Source: Portulaca oleracea (Eukaryota > Streptophyta > Magnoliopsida > Caryophyllales > Portulacaceae). From it: 64,000 bases of DNA. Positions within the stretch are counted from its first letter, which is position 1. Every line of letters begins with the position of its first letter. The notes beneath the pieces were generated by a model, which saw only the letters and a list, made by a program, of their open reading frames with translations, had not been told where the DNA came from and searched no databases. Position numbers and translations under genes: made by a program. The stretch is taken from contig CM055868.1 in the NCBI GenBank assembly GCA_029582165.1, positions 23,435,891 through 23,499,890 on the forward strand. The letters run 5' to 3'. Below are positions 23,080-34,342 of the stretch, piece after piece.

Positions 23080-23666
23080 AATTGATGCATAATGAGACCA
23101 AGGGATGATCTCATTACACAATATCTAAGGATCTTTAAAAACGAAGATAGGAATCTCCCTTCTCAAAGTTCCAAAGAACCAAAAATGGAATAGAAATGGA
23201 CGAAAAAGGATGGAAAGAACTATGAAAGATGGTTACCAAATGAATAGAAAAGATGAACGAATGGTGAATGATGAATGATGTTGAACGAATGAGGCGTTTG
23301 AATGTGTTGATGAAGAACAAATGCTTCTTGTTGAATGCTTGATGAATTCTTGTTGAATTCTTGAAGAATAACGTGAAATGGATGATAATGGAAGATTGAA
23401 CGAAGGATAGATGATGGCTTTTGAAGACTCTTGGAAGGATATAGCCACACCACCTTCAAGAGACCTTCAATTCCTTCCTTTCACCACTAAGGATGCCAAC
23501 CTTAGCTAGAAGAAGGGAATGATTCGAATCCCACAAGAGAGAAACGAAAAGAACCTAGCATGAAAGCTAGAATGAACACACCATGTGTTTTTTTATCTAA
23601 AAATTCAATGTGTATGAATGAATTACAAAGCACCCTAAGGGGGGTATTTATAGTTACAAGCCCTCA

Positions 23667-23783
23667 CATATGGGAAGACATCTTATAAAGAAGGAAGGAA
23701 AACAAGGAAGAAGAAGTGTTATGTACTGGTTTAGAAGAATTTTTGTCTAACTTTGAGGACAAACTTTTTCAACCGGGGGAGAA
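23667..23783 (+). mobile_element. B1 interior remnant with PPT
   Basis: Matches, in reverse, the B2 interior at the window end (CATATGGGAAGACATCTTATA; AAGAAGTGTTATGTACTGG). It contains the weak pre-PPT repeat around GAGGACAAACTTT and the PPT CCGGGGGAGAA (23773-23783). Confidence 0.8.
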
Positions 23784-24897
23784 TGATGTATATTTGCCTA
23801 GCTATATCCATCAAGGTCTAGCTACAAGGACCTTAATCCAGTTTGAAGCTACAAGTGTCGTCTTGGGTTTATCAAGGTAGAAGGCGTAAAGGACCTTGAA
23901 GGTACTCTAAGCTTAGTCCTCACACTTCTAAGCTTATATGGAGTTACTCTCATATTTGGAGAACATCAATGAGCTTAAATCATTCTCAAGTCCTTATTGA
24001 AAAGTCATCTCTCACGGCAGCAAAAGACTCCATCAAGTACAGTTCGATATTTTGCTCTATAATTTTAGATCCATACGTCTATTGAGGAAATCATCAAAAG
24101 ACAGATTGGAGATCTTTCAATAAGCTTTCCAATGGTTTTTGAATCATTGAAAACGGACAAGTATTGAAAGAGTTATAGCGATTTCTTTCTAGAGTTGTAT
24201 TTTAGAGTTTATGATGTCATAAGTAGGATATATGATGTAATAGTTGATTCTTGGTTTCTTGAACCCTAGGTGTACGTCCAAGGGAGTCTTAGAGTAGTAT
24301 AAATAGATCCCTTGGGTGCCATTGTATTCATTCATTCAATCATATATCAAAATACAATCAAACACATGATGTGTTGTTCTCTCTAGCTTTGTGCTAGTTT
24401 CTCTTCGTTTCTCTTGAGGGGGGACGAGAGCTATCCCCTTCTTCTATCCAAGATTGGCGTCCTTGGTGGTGATAGGAAGGATTTGAAGCATTCTTGAAGG
24501 TGGTGTGGCTGTATCCTCCAAGATTCTTCAAAGAGCCATTATCATTCTATCATTCTAGTGAGTTTCGTTTGATTCATTAGAATTCTTTCAATTGCATTTT
24601 CATTGTTTCTATCTTTCATTTACACATCTAAAGTGCTAAATCATAAGATAGATTCATCAATACATTCGTTTTCAACATTCCTACATTCGTTCATTCATTC
24701 TACATTCATCCATCATCCATTCGTTCATCATTTCCATTCATTTGGAAATCATCTTTCATAGTTCTTCCCATCCTTTTCATCCATTTCTATTCCATTTTTT
24801 GGTTCTTTGGAACTTTGAGAAGGGAGATTCCTATCTTCGTTTTTAAAGATCCTTAGATTGTGTGTAATGTGATCAACCCTTGGTCCATTATGCATCA
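23784..24897 (+). repeat. B1 3' LTR
   Basis: 1114 bp, TGATGTATATTTG to TTATGCATCA. TATA (AGTATAAATAG) near 24297. The TSD TGGTG follows. Its last 250 bp are rich in CATTC/CATCC words shared with the other LTR families. Confidence 0.92.
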
Positions 24898-25184
24898 TGG
24901 TGTGTCTATATCAATCAAGGAGGTTTCCATTGCAAATTCTATCTTGTTTCTACATCAAATCGTGTTGTTCTTCATTGGTTGGTACGTTTTGCTTAGTCTT
25001 TTTGTTTCTCTTGATTGTCATTCTTGTCATAATCATTAGAACTCTCGTCCAAGCCTTTCGTTTCATACCTTTTTCCATTCGTTTCATTCGTTTGTTTGAG
25101 AAATCAACAATCACAAGTTCTTACTTGTGAACGATCTGTTTTCATTTCGTGTATAATGGATTAGTTTTGATTCATTATGCATCA
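24898..25184 (+). repeat. D LTR, 3' part
   Basis: Begins with the B1 TSD (24898-24902), continues the D LTR and matches 112-397. Ends TTATGCATCA at 25184. No PBS follows, so the original D copy was a solo LTR or was cut here. Confidence 0.88.
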
Positions 25185-25546
25185 TGGCGTGTACAAGACA
25201 ATAAATGGGCCACTTAGGGCTTTCGTCATCTACTCTAATGATTACATCATAAAGAAAACAATGAACTAAACTATATTACAAATATGAATAACTCCTTGGA
25301 TTCTCATCCAAATTTAAAGATTCTTGAACCATATGAAAGCTCTTGGAATGTAGATTAATCCTCTCTAGGATGACTTCTATGATAGCTTCATGGTCCTTGA
25401 ATTAAGGAGCAAAAGTATACAACCATATGAGTTGATCCCTTCCAAGTAGAGAGATATATGAGAGACTTTGGCTCTTCTTCCTTCTAGGTGAGTATTAGAT
25501 GTCTCCATGGTTGACCTTGATGCATAAGGCCATCAATTATGCATCA
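25185..25546 (-). repeat. E-type LTR start, diverged and truncated
   Basis: The minus strand starts TGATGCATAATTGATGGCC at 25546 and follows the E LTR for about 360 bp, then ends at GTCTTGTACACGCCA against the D LTR. More diverged than the E array copies, so probably older. Confidence 0.82.
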
Positions 25547-26383
25547 ATTCCCTTTGAAAAGAAATCCATGATTAACATGAAAGGGTTGTTGATGATGCTT
25601 CTCACATACCTTGAATACTTCTTTAAAATCATCATCATCTTCATATAACTCCTTGATATATCCAAGCTCAAGTAATTTTGAATCAAACATGTATCTCCTC
25701 GTTAGAAAACTTCCTTTAGTCAAAAGACTTGCTTCCTCCAAGAGACTTGATTTTGATGAACGAATCAAGTACTTCATCTCAAAGTATAATGATGGCTTGA
25801 TCTCCTTATCATATGAAGCATACTCCAATACTTTGTAAGAATCACAAAGCTTAAGGATGAATCCTCTATGATAATAATCCTTTTGCTCAAATATCCTCAT
25901 GATAACAACAAGTATGAATGCAAAGCCATAAGCATGAATCTTCTCCTTTTCTACAATTAGTATATCACCAAAATAATCCATGGGACAACTTCCTTGAGAT
26001 AGGACTTCACCCTTCTCAACTCCATTTGTAATGAACAAATATGATGCGAGAATAGGAAATAAAAGAATATGATGATCTTTAGCATCCTTTAAGAGACATA
26101 ATACCTCAAATATAGATGCAAGTATGGATCCTTTTGGAATAGTTCCTTTCTTCCTTTTGTCCACCTGAATTACTCCATTTGATGAGTTATGTTGAGATAG
26201 CTCATTCTTGGATGAGAGGTAAGGACAATTCTCCAAGTACTTCTCCAATTCTCCTTGTGGCTCCTCATGCTTTGTCATGATCAAGACTAACTCCAAAGGA
26301 TTTACATGCTCATTTCTACTTCTACCATACAAAAATGTTATCAAAGTATACAAATACAATCTCTTTACATTGTAATGGTACAT
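25547..26383 (-). pseudogene. G element: degenerate RT-RNase H-IN region
   Basis: A long open frame (about 279 codons) whose landmarks still align with family C: YGRSRNEHVNPLELVL to the segment after YFDD, NGVIQVDKRK to NGIQVDEGK, then SFLTRRYMFDSK and a stretch ending FHVNHGFLFKGN, which corresponds to the RNase H-IN linker. Catalytic motifs are gone: the RT YFDD is replaced (VYFDNIFVW in the overlapping frame) and no RNase H DAS motif is seen. It stops at the point where integrase would begin, fused to an E-type LTR start. Probably a decayed pol relic; the openness of the frame is odd for such a degree of divergence. Confidence 0.55.
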
Positions 26384-27112
26384 ACTCTTTCAAAATATGT
26401 TGTATACTATGAGAATCAAAACCGTTATTGTAGTTATCCACGAATTGAGCTTGATCCCAAAGAGATAAGTGAGAGAGGTCACTTGTCGATGGTGCTTGTC
26501 TTTCATCCAAATATTCACAAATGAGAACAAGTGATGGCATAGGATCTTGATCCTTTATAGGCTCACGGTTTCCAACCTCCATTGGTGTAAGAATGAGACT
26601 CCTTGGTTCTTCAAATTCATGATACTTATTCTCCATAAGTGTTATAAGAATGCTTTGACCCTCCTTGAGCCGTGAAACACAAGGTGGTAATAAGGACGCC
26701 TCTTGGAGCATGAAAATCCTACATACAACTTTGTTTCTTCCAACAAAGTATTACATGAATCCATAGAAGTAATATTACAATACAATGAATCTTTGCAAAT
26801 ATTGTAAAAACAAAGACTTACTAAACTTCTTGGATCAAAATGAATGTCCTTGTCATGAAGTGAATGACCATGTGAATAGCTCTCCATTTGCAATGTTTGG
26901 ACCCTTGTTGTAGTAAGGCCAACATCATTGCCATGGTCCTTATCAATGCTAGCGTCAAGATACTCATAGATGGCACTACTTCCTCCTTCTTGGAACAATG
27001 AACACATCTTATCACGTTGCTCTTCTTCATTCACGCCTTCCTCCTCATACAATGGGTTGACATATACTCGAAACTCATCATTATTCTCCTCATACAAGGG
27101 ATTGTCATACAC
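26322..27112 (-). pseudogene. G element: degenerate acidic linker and protease region
   Basis: Two overlapping frames (27112-26642 and 26711-26322) joined by a frameshift. The first carries an acidic stretch (NPLYEENNDEF repeated as NPLYEEEGVNEEE), then a remnant aligning with the C protease C-terminal half (SLVSLCFYNICKDSLYC, MDSCNTLL). The DGG active site is not present. The second ends in a mutated RT motif (VYFDNIF). No catalytic activity expected. Confidence 0.5.
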
Positions 27113-27121
27113 CTTAAACTC

Positions 27122-27768
27122 TTATTTAGGCATGCTACAAACTACATTAGCTTCCTCATTCATGCCAAGATTATCACATACTTCATGAGCATCCTCATAC
27201 ACGTCAAATACATCAAATGATTCACTTTCAAATTCTAGTTGCTCATAGGATGACGTTTGACTTGCACTTACAACATGATCAAAACTTTGGCAAGATAGAC
27301 TTGTACTTTGGTCAATGATTTCCTCGTTTTGGACAATGGGAATGGGGAGGTTTATGGGCTGTTTTGAGGAGCTTTGGATAGTAGGTGTGAGGTGGGATGG
27401 GGGCCTATTTTGTGGAGTTTGTGTGTGTGTACGGGTTTTGTCCAAGAGTTCTTTACTCTTTACTTCAACATAAAAAGCTGAAGAACTTAACTCTTCCAAG
27501 TTTGTGTAAGGTTGATTTACAACAATATGTCGAATGTAATCATTAAGACCAAGAGAGTAACATACCAAAACTCGTTGATCATTCTCCTTAAGGCAATACT
27601 TCCATAATAGCCGCCTGAATTCTATGGTGTATTCAACCACATCCTTGCTCCCTTGCTCCATTCTTGCAAGTTTGTTGATGTACTCTCCTCTGTAATTGAA
27701 TGGTTCGAACTCTTCTTGAAATTTATTCCCACTCTTCTTGCTGGAACGTTTACTCCATGCATAAGGTT
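27122..27768 (-). pseudogene. G element: gag fragment
   Basis: The N-terminus is missing (H inserted at 27769). It aligns with E-like and C Gag: EEFEPFNYRGEYINKL, VVEYTIEFRRLLWKYCLKEND, YSLGLNDYIRHIVVNQPYTNLEEL, then a Pro-rich linker. The zinc knuckle is eroded: SCQSFDH remains but the outer Cys residues are lost. A TAA (27122-27124) separates it from the acidic frame, which continues in the same phase. Confidence 0.6.
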
Positions 27769-29148
27769 GATGTATATCCATCATGCCTCATTCTCAAACT
27801 TGGGAATTCAAGGTCCTTGATGAGTGCAATGAAGCTGTATGGGAAAACCCAAGGTCCTCGGTCTTGTTTTGAAGTGTGATGATGAGGTTAATCTTGTTCT
27901 TTTGAGTTAGTACTTGTGACTTCCTTATCTTGGGACGTCGCATAGTCCAGCCATGAAGTCAAGAAGAACGCAAATAGATAGAATGTCATTCATCCAAAAT
28001 GATGCCTATTCTATTTGTGTCATTATCTCAAAGCTTAGACTTCTTTTTGATGGGAATCAGCCTCCACAAGTCTAGTTGATCCAAGAGTGCTATCATTTGG
28101 TGGGAGCAATCAAGAAGGGTATTGATGTAGAGGGAGGTCAAGGACATTCATCCCATGCGATGTCCTCACTTATTGTCTCAATATCTCAGTATTGAGATCT
28201 CTCCTCCATCCTTTGCCTAAGAGTCTTTTGTAGAAGGCTCAAAGGACCTTCCATAATGTCTATGCTTGCAAGCTTTGAAGGTCATTTGGATCCTGCACAG
28301 CCGTTTTGCTTCTAACGTGCGATAAGGTCCTTTATCTGGGAGCTGCCTAATATTTTGGTGTTCTTTCAAGGGTATTTTGGTCTTTTTCCCATACATTAGG
28401 TTTTCTCATATTATGGGATGACCAAGGAAGACTCCAGCTGATTTGGAAACAAAACCAAGCGTGTGTTTTCACTTGGCAACCAAGGATTGGGATCCAAGTG
28501 AAGGACCTTGCTCCAATGAAGAAGTGCCACGTGTAGTGTTCCTATTGGTCCTCCTTGCTACCCATTTGGACGAGTACTTCATGGTGAAGTTATGTATTAG
28601 CCTAATAAGTTATAATTAGTTTAACTAAGCAAGTTTAGGAGGTTTCTTCGTTGTTAGGAAACCTCACTCTTGATGGTTTAGCTACTAGTGTGCTAGCTTG
28701 CTTGTTTTCCCTTTGTTTACTTCATCCGTCTATATATACTCTTGTAATAGCTACCATTATGGATATTAGATTTTGATAAAATAGAAAGCTTTGAGCTTCT
28801 TTGTTTGTGAGTATCTAAAACTCTCATTTCTACTCCAGTATCTAGATTGGCAATCTAGTGGTGTTGTGTAGAACTTGATTTGATCTCTTTGGAAGGTGAT
28901 TAATTTCTGTAACCAACGAGGTCATTCAAGATTGCCCGAGTATCGATTCACTTGAAGGTGATTAAGTTCTGTAACAAGTGAAATCATACTTGATTCTATC
29001 TTTCCTTTCATTTGTTCTTGTTATTTCTTTATCTTTGACGTTCATTTGGCCCTTAAGAATTGCCATTGTTGAGCCAACTGGGTTTGAAGGTCCTTCGGTG
29101 TGTGTCCAGATCAGTGCACTTTGATTAGGTTTGGTCGGGTATACATCA
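27769..29148 (+). repeat. H 5' LTR
   Basis: 1380 bp; TGATGTATATCC to GGGTATACATCA, a 9-bp terminal inverted repeat (TGATGTATA/TATACATCA). TATATATA at 28731-28738. Confidence 0.93.
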
Positions 29149-29152
29149 TAAT

Positions 29153-29164
29153 TGGTATCAGAGC
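29153..29164 (+). other. H primer binding site
   Basis: TGGTATCAGAGC, 4 bp after the LTR; tRNA-iMet type. Confidence 0.9.
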
Positions 29165-29228
29165 TAGCTTACCATCTTGGTGAGTTTGTTTTGATTCATT
29201 TGGTGTGAAGTAAGAGGAAACCAAAGCT

Positions 29229-30215
29229 ATGTCTTCCAGTCAAGTTCAACCTCAAAGTCCAGAAGATGTTCTAAGGGAGAAAGAAGAGCTGGCGAAACGA
29301 CTTGAATTCCTTACAGCTCAACTCAGGCACTAAATGTATTTGAGGAACCAAGAGCTTATGGATTCAGATGGAGGTGCTTCTGAATTGGGGAATCCGTTTG
29401 GAGATGATGATATGGAGATTATCAGCGAACAAAGAGAGAGACGTTCACCTAAGGAGGAAAGGCTTGATTTCAAGGTGGATATACCCGAGTTCGAGGGAAA
29501 CCTTGATCCAGAGGTTTTCTTGGATTGGATGCAAATGGTAGAACGAGTCTTTGATCTAAAGGACGTTCCCGATGACAAGAAGGTAAAATTTGTAGCTTTG
29601 AAATTGAGAAAGCATGCATCTATATGGTGGACTAATTTGTAGAAAAAGAGAGTTTCTGTTGGGAAGGATAAGGTGCGTTCATGGCAGAAAATGAAGGAGA
29701 AGTTACAAGCCAAGTTCCTTCCAGCCAGTTATCTTAAGGATAACTATTTGAAGCTTCAACAGTTCGTTCAAGGAGGCAAAACAGTAGAGGAGTATACCAA
29801 GGAGTTCGAGCACTTGCTTTGGAGGTGTGATCTTAAGGAGAATGAACCTCAAATACTTGTGAGGTATCTTTTTGGTTTGGATGAAAGAGTGAGGAATGTT
29901 GTGGAGTTGCACCCTTACACTTCCCTTGATGAGTTGAGCTCTTTAGCTCACAAGGTGGAGTTGCAAAGGAGAAGTAGAGGGAAGGAGGTTCATAGCCGAA
30001 ACCAACCCCAAACACGTCCAAACACATTCCCTAAACCATCCTTTACCCCATAAAAACAACCTTTCCAGCCCAAATACACCCCCACTAAACCAACTCCAAA
30101 CCCTCAGCCCTATATCCCACAAAGGCCTACCTTTACTGAATCCAAGGCCCTTGATAAGAAGAGATGTTTTCGATGCCAAGGACTTGGACGCATCGCGTCC
30201 GAATGTCCTAACAAA
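29229..30215 (+). pseudogene. H gag (three in-frame stops)
   Basis: The ATG at 29229 opens a frame with an N-terminal helical region (EDVLREKEELAKRLEFLTAQ). In-frame stops fall at 29331 (TAA), 29640 (TAG) and 30051 (TAA), each one C-to-T change from a Gln codon. Between them the Gag landmarks are clear: DIPEFEGNLDPEVFLDW, ASIWWTNL, FLPASYLKDNYLKLQQF, EEYTKEFEHLLWRCDLKENE. A zinc knuckle (CFRCQGLGRIASEC; His replaced by Arg) follows near 30167-30208. Particle formation from this copy is unlikely. Confidence 0.82.
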
Positions 30216-30950
30216 CGAGTGGTATCTCTCACTGAGTACCAAGCAGCCTTGTTTGTTGCACCAGAACTTGGAGTGGAGGAGGAGCTTGAAAATGAACCTT
30301 TGGGTGATCCAGTTTATGATGAGGTGGTTGAGGAACCAGACGAAGGGGAGATGTTGGTGGTAAGGAGAGTTCTTAGTAGCTCTTCTGTGAAGGAAGGACA
30401 GGAGCAACGGGAGAATATTTTTCATTCTCGGTGCACTATTAATGGCAAGGTGTGCTCTTTGATTATCGATGGAGGAAGTTGCACCAACGCTGCCTCACAA
30501 TCTATGGTGAGCAAGCTCAAGTTGCAAACCAGTCCTCATCCGGCTCCTTATACCATCCAGTGGCTTAATCAAGGCAAGGGCATTCACATGGATCAGAGAT
30601 GTTTGTTGAACTTCTTAATAGGTAAAACGTACCAAGACTCTCTTTGGTGTGATCTTTTACCTATGGATGCTTGTCATGTGTTACTTGGCAGGCCTTGGCT
30701 TTTTGATAGAGCCGTGAGTCATGATGGTAGAGCAAACACTTATACCCTTCTCTTTAACAACAAAAAGATTACCCTTGTACCCCTTAAGCCTACCCCACTT
30801 CCAAAACCCAAGGAGAATTTGGTTACTGATCCAAGCTTGATCACTCTCTTGGTTGCTGAACACCATGAGTTTCACGGTCATAAGGACCTTATTCTCCTAG
30901 ACCTAAACACACAGCCTAGCTCCACAAATGACCACCCCTTCTTGCCCCTC
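30216..30950 (+). pseudogene. H acidic linker and protease
   Basis: In the open frame to 31079: an acidic stretch (EEELENEPLGDPVYDEVVEEPDE), then the retropepsin-type active site DGGSCTNAAS and LLPMDACHVLLGRPWLFDRA. The frame is lost near 30950, where the RT frame takes over, so one indel separates PR from RT. Confidence 0.8.
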
Positions 30951-32011
30951 TTCTGGAACACTATTCCTTTGTGTTTCCTGAGGAGATGCCCCCTGGTTTA
31001 CCTCCCAAGGGGGACATTCAACACAAGATTGACCTCGTGCCTGGGTCAATACTCCCTAATAAACCAGCTTACCGTATGAACCCCAGTGATACTCAGGAGA
31101 TTGAAAGGCAGGTAGATGACCTTCTCGCCAAGGGGATGATAAAGGAGAGCTTAAGTCCTTGTGCTGTACCAGCTCTCTTAGTGCCAAAGAAAGATGGGAG
31201 TCAAAGAATGTGCATTGATTGCCGTGCTATCAACAAGATCACCATCAAGTATAGGTATCCTATACCTAGGCTTGAGGACCTTCTGGATGAGCTTCATGGG
31301 GCTCAAGTGTTTTCAAAGATTGATTTGAGGAGTGGTTACTATCAAATCAGAATCTTTGAAGGGGATGAGTGGAAAACGACATTCAAGACTAAAGGAGGTT
31401 TGTATGAATGGTTGGTTATGCCTTTTGGTTTAACTAACGCCCCATCTACTTTTATGAGATTGATGAACCAGGTTCTGAAGGCCCTTATAGGCAAGTGTGT
31501 TGTTGTCTACTTTGACGACATACTTGTTTATAGCCAAAATGAGGAGGATCATGTCAAGCATTTGCAAGCTGTGATGGAGATATTGTCCAAGGAAAAGCTT
31601 TATGGAAACTTAGGGAAATGCCAATTCTTCACCAACAAGGTTATGTTCCTTGGCTATGTGATCTCTGCCGAGGGCATTCAAGTGGATGAAGAGGATTGTA
31701 TGGAGTTCGAGGAGCAGCAAGTTCCAACTATGTTGCTAATGATTTTCAGAAAAAATTTTATTTGCAAACAAGAATTCGCAAGGCAAGAAGAGTTTTTCTT
31801 CTTTCAAGATTTGCAAACAAATGGCTCAAAATTTTACAAACTTTTAAATCAACTTTTGTTTGAGCCTACAAGAAACAATCTTGTACATGGCCTTTACTTT
31901 GTACAAGAAACAATCTTCTTTCTTGTTTTTGTGAAAATGAAACCCAAACATTTTTCTCTTAAGATTTCGAAACAAATGAAGATCTTTGATCCTGGAGGTC
32001 CTTTACCATGA
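30951..32011 (+). pseudogene. H reverse transcriptase fused to a non-pol tail
   Basis: The frame open from 30971 contains a complete RT core: [43 protein letters not shown] and YFDD (residues 180-183), to GIQVDE (residue 240). There the similarity to pol ends abruptly. The next 106 residues ([12 protein letters not shown] onward, Phe/Lys-rich) match no pol domain and probably read through 3' spacer. RNase H and integrase are deleted. The RT motif residues are intact, but the upstream frameshift and stops prevent a polyprotein. Confidence 0.82.
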
Positions 32012-32220
32012 TGTTGGTTTTGTCTAGCAAATTTTCAAATTTATTTTTTTAGTGCTAAACAGAATCATAAATGTCCTTACCGGAGCTGGAACTCAACTAC
32101 TTTGATCCAGCAAGTTTTGTTTTGAATTTTTTAAGGAAAAGAAAAGGTTTTGATGAGTCTCTCATGTTTTTTTTGCAAGTCCCAAAGTTTGAGGACAAAC
32201 TTTTTCTCGGAATGGGAGTA
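32012..32220 (+). other. H 3' untranslated end, hairpin and PPT
   Basis: AAAGTTTG (32184-32191) and CAAACTTT (32196-32203) pair perfectly around an AGGA loop. The PPT GGAATGGGAGTA (32209-32220) abuts the 3' LTR. Confidence 0.75.
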
Positions 32221-33603
32221 TGATGTATATCCATCATGCCTCATTCTCAAACTTGGGAATTCAAGGTCCTTGATGAGTGCAATGAAGATGTATGGGAAAA
32301 CCCAAGGTCCTCGGTCTTGTTTTTGAAGTGTGATGATGAGGTTAATCTTGTTCTTTTGAGTTAGTACTTGTGACTTCCTTATCTTTGGACGTCGCATAGT
32401 CCAGCCATGAAGTCAAGAAGAACGCAAATAGATAGAATGTCATTCATCCAAAATGATGCCTATTCTATTTGTGTCATTATCTCAAAGCTTAGACTTCTTT
32501 TTGATGGGAATCAGCCTCCACAAGTCTAGTTGATCCAAGAGTGCTATCATTTGGTGGGAGCAATCAAGAAGGGTATTGATGTAGAGGGAGGTCAAGGACA
32601 TTCATCCCATGCGATGTCCTCACTTATTGTCTCAATATCTCAGTATTGAGATCTCTCCTCCATCCTTTGCCTAAGAGTCTTTTGTAGAAGGCTCAAAGGA
32701 CCTTCCATAATGTCTATGCTTGCAAGCTTTGAAGGTCATTTGGATCCTGCACAGCCGTTTTGCTTCTAACGTGCAATAAGGTCCTTTATCTGGGAGCTGC
32801 CTGATATTTTGGTGTTCTTTCAAGGGTATTTTGGTCTTTTTCCCATACATTAGGTTTTCTCATATTATGGGATGACCAAGGAAGACTCCAGCTGATTTGG
32901 AAACAAAACCAAGTGTGTGTTTTCACTTGGCAACACAAGGATTGGGATCCAAGTGAAGGACCTTGCTCCAATGGAGAAGTGCCACGTGTAGTGTTCCTAT
33001 TGGTCCTCCTTGCCACCCATTTGGACGAGTACTTCATGGTGAAGTTATGTATTAGCCTAATAAGTTATAATTAGTTTAACTAAGCAAGTTTAGGAGGTTT
33101 CTTCGTTGTTAGGAAACCTCACTCTAGATGGTTTAGCTACTAGTGTGCTAGCTTGCTTGTTTTCCCTTTGTTTACTTCAGCCGTCTATATATACTCTTGT
33201 AATAGCTACCATTATGGATATTAGATTTTGATAAAATAGAAAGCTTTGAGCTTCTTTGTTTGTGAGTATCTAAAACTCTCATTTCTACTCCAGTATCTAG
33301 GTTGGCAATCTAGTGGTGTTGTGTAGAACTTGATTTGATCTCTTTGGAAGGTGATTAATTTCTGTAACCAACGAGGTCATTCAAGATTGCCCGAGTATCG
33401 ATTCACTTGAAGGTGATTAAGTTCTGTAACAAGTGAAATCATACTTGATTCTATCATTCCTTTCATTTGTTCTTGTTATTTCTTTATCTTTGATGTTCAT
33501 TTGGCCCTTAAGAAATGCCATTGTTGAGCCAAATAGGTCTGAAGGTCCTTCGGTGTGTGTCCAGATCAGTGCACTCTGATTAGGTTTGGTCGGGGATACA
33601 TCA
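32221..33603 (+). repeat. H 3' LTR
   Basis: 1383 bp; matches the 5' LTR with only scattered differences. TSD AAGGT follows. Confidence 0.93.
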
Positions 33604-33607
33604 AAGG

Positions 33608-34342
33608 TGATGCATAATGGATCAATACAAATTCATTATACACGAAATGCTAAGGATCTTTCCACAAGTGAAAACTTGCAATAGTTGAATTTTCTCAAAA
33701 ACTAGTTTCAAACGAAAGAATGGGATGAATTAGATTGAAAATGGACGAATGGAAAAGGCTAAACGAGAGTTCTAAATGTGATGAATTGAATGACAATCAA
33801 AAGAATCAAAACAATGGCAAAAACGTACCAATTGTAAAAGAACTCGTTGAATTGATGTAGAAACTTGATAGATTTTGGCAATGGAAATCTCCTTGATTGA
33901 TACAGACACACCACAATCAATTTGATATCCAACTCCTCCTTTGCAACATCCAAGATTGCACCCTCTTGGAATAGAAGATAAGATTCAAAGGATTCTCCCT
34001 CAAGAGAACCAGATTCTAACACAAAGGTTAGAGAGAAAACAAAGCATAAGCTCTTGTTTGATTATGTGTTTAATATTGAATGTGAATGAATACAAAGGCA
34101 CCCTAGGGGTTTATTTTACTACTACTCCAAGACCCCCTTGGACGTGCACTTAGGGTTCAAGAAACCAAGAATCAACTATTACATCATATATCCTATTTAT
34201 GACATCATAAAACTCTAAAATACAACTCTAGAAAGAAATTGCTATAACTCCTTCAATACTTGTCCGTTTTCAATGATTTCAAAACCATTGGAAAGCTCTT
34301 TAAATGTACTCCAATATGTCTTTTGATGACTTCCTCAATAGA
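33608..34342 (-). repeat. LTR fragment, B/D-type, minus strand (5' side of G)
   Basis: On the minus strand it ends TTGATCCATTATGCATCA at 33608. The last 300 bp resemble D (TTTCGTGTATAATGAATT); the upstream part follows B (GGTTTCTTGAACCCTAAGTG). Before H inserted, it directly abutted the gag fragment of G, so PBS and gag start were already deleted. The outer end is truncated against an E LTR fragment. Confidence 0.75.

Larger units (their letters stand above)
21589..23666 (-). mobile_element. E-like element, reversed and truncated in both LTRs
   Basis: On the minus strand: the last 584 bp of an LTR (23666 to 23083), PBS (23079-23068), a gag-like gene, pre-PPT hairpin, PPT (21687-21677) and the first 88 bp of an E LTR (21676-21589). 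The 5' LTR remnant ends like a B LTR (AACCCTTGGTC-type motif before TTATGCATCA), while the 3' LTR start is E-type. No TSD; both edges coincide with the loss of B1 sequence. Confidence 0.75.
20829..24897 (+). mobile_element. B1: gypsy element with scrambled interior
   Basis: The outer boundaries are clean: TGATGTATATTTG at 20829, TTATGCATCA at 24897, TSD TGGTG on both sides (20824-20828, 24898-24902), inserted into a D LTR. Inside, only a truncated 5' LTR, about 115 bp of 3' interior with its PPT, and a full 3' LTR are in plus orientation. The middle (21589-23666) is an E-like element in reverse. No B protein survives. Confidence 0.88.
27769..33603 (+). mobile_element. H: complete-ended gypsy element lacking RNase H and IN
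   Basis: LTRs 27769-29148 and 32221-33603, TSD AAGGT on both sides (27764-27768, 33604-33608), PBS, PPT, and a gag-PR-RT coding region that stops after the RT. The LTRs are almost identical, so the insertion is fairly recent, yet the coding region carries several stops. Without its own integrase it must have moved with help from another element. It lies inside decayed G. Confidence 0.92.

Noticed and set aside
22886..23459. His/Ser-rich minus-strand ORFs in the reversed LTR
   Set aside because: Low-complexity CATTC/CATCC text of the LTR; matching ORFs near 62898-63235 are also LTR shadows.
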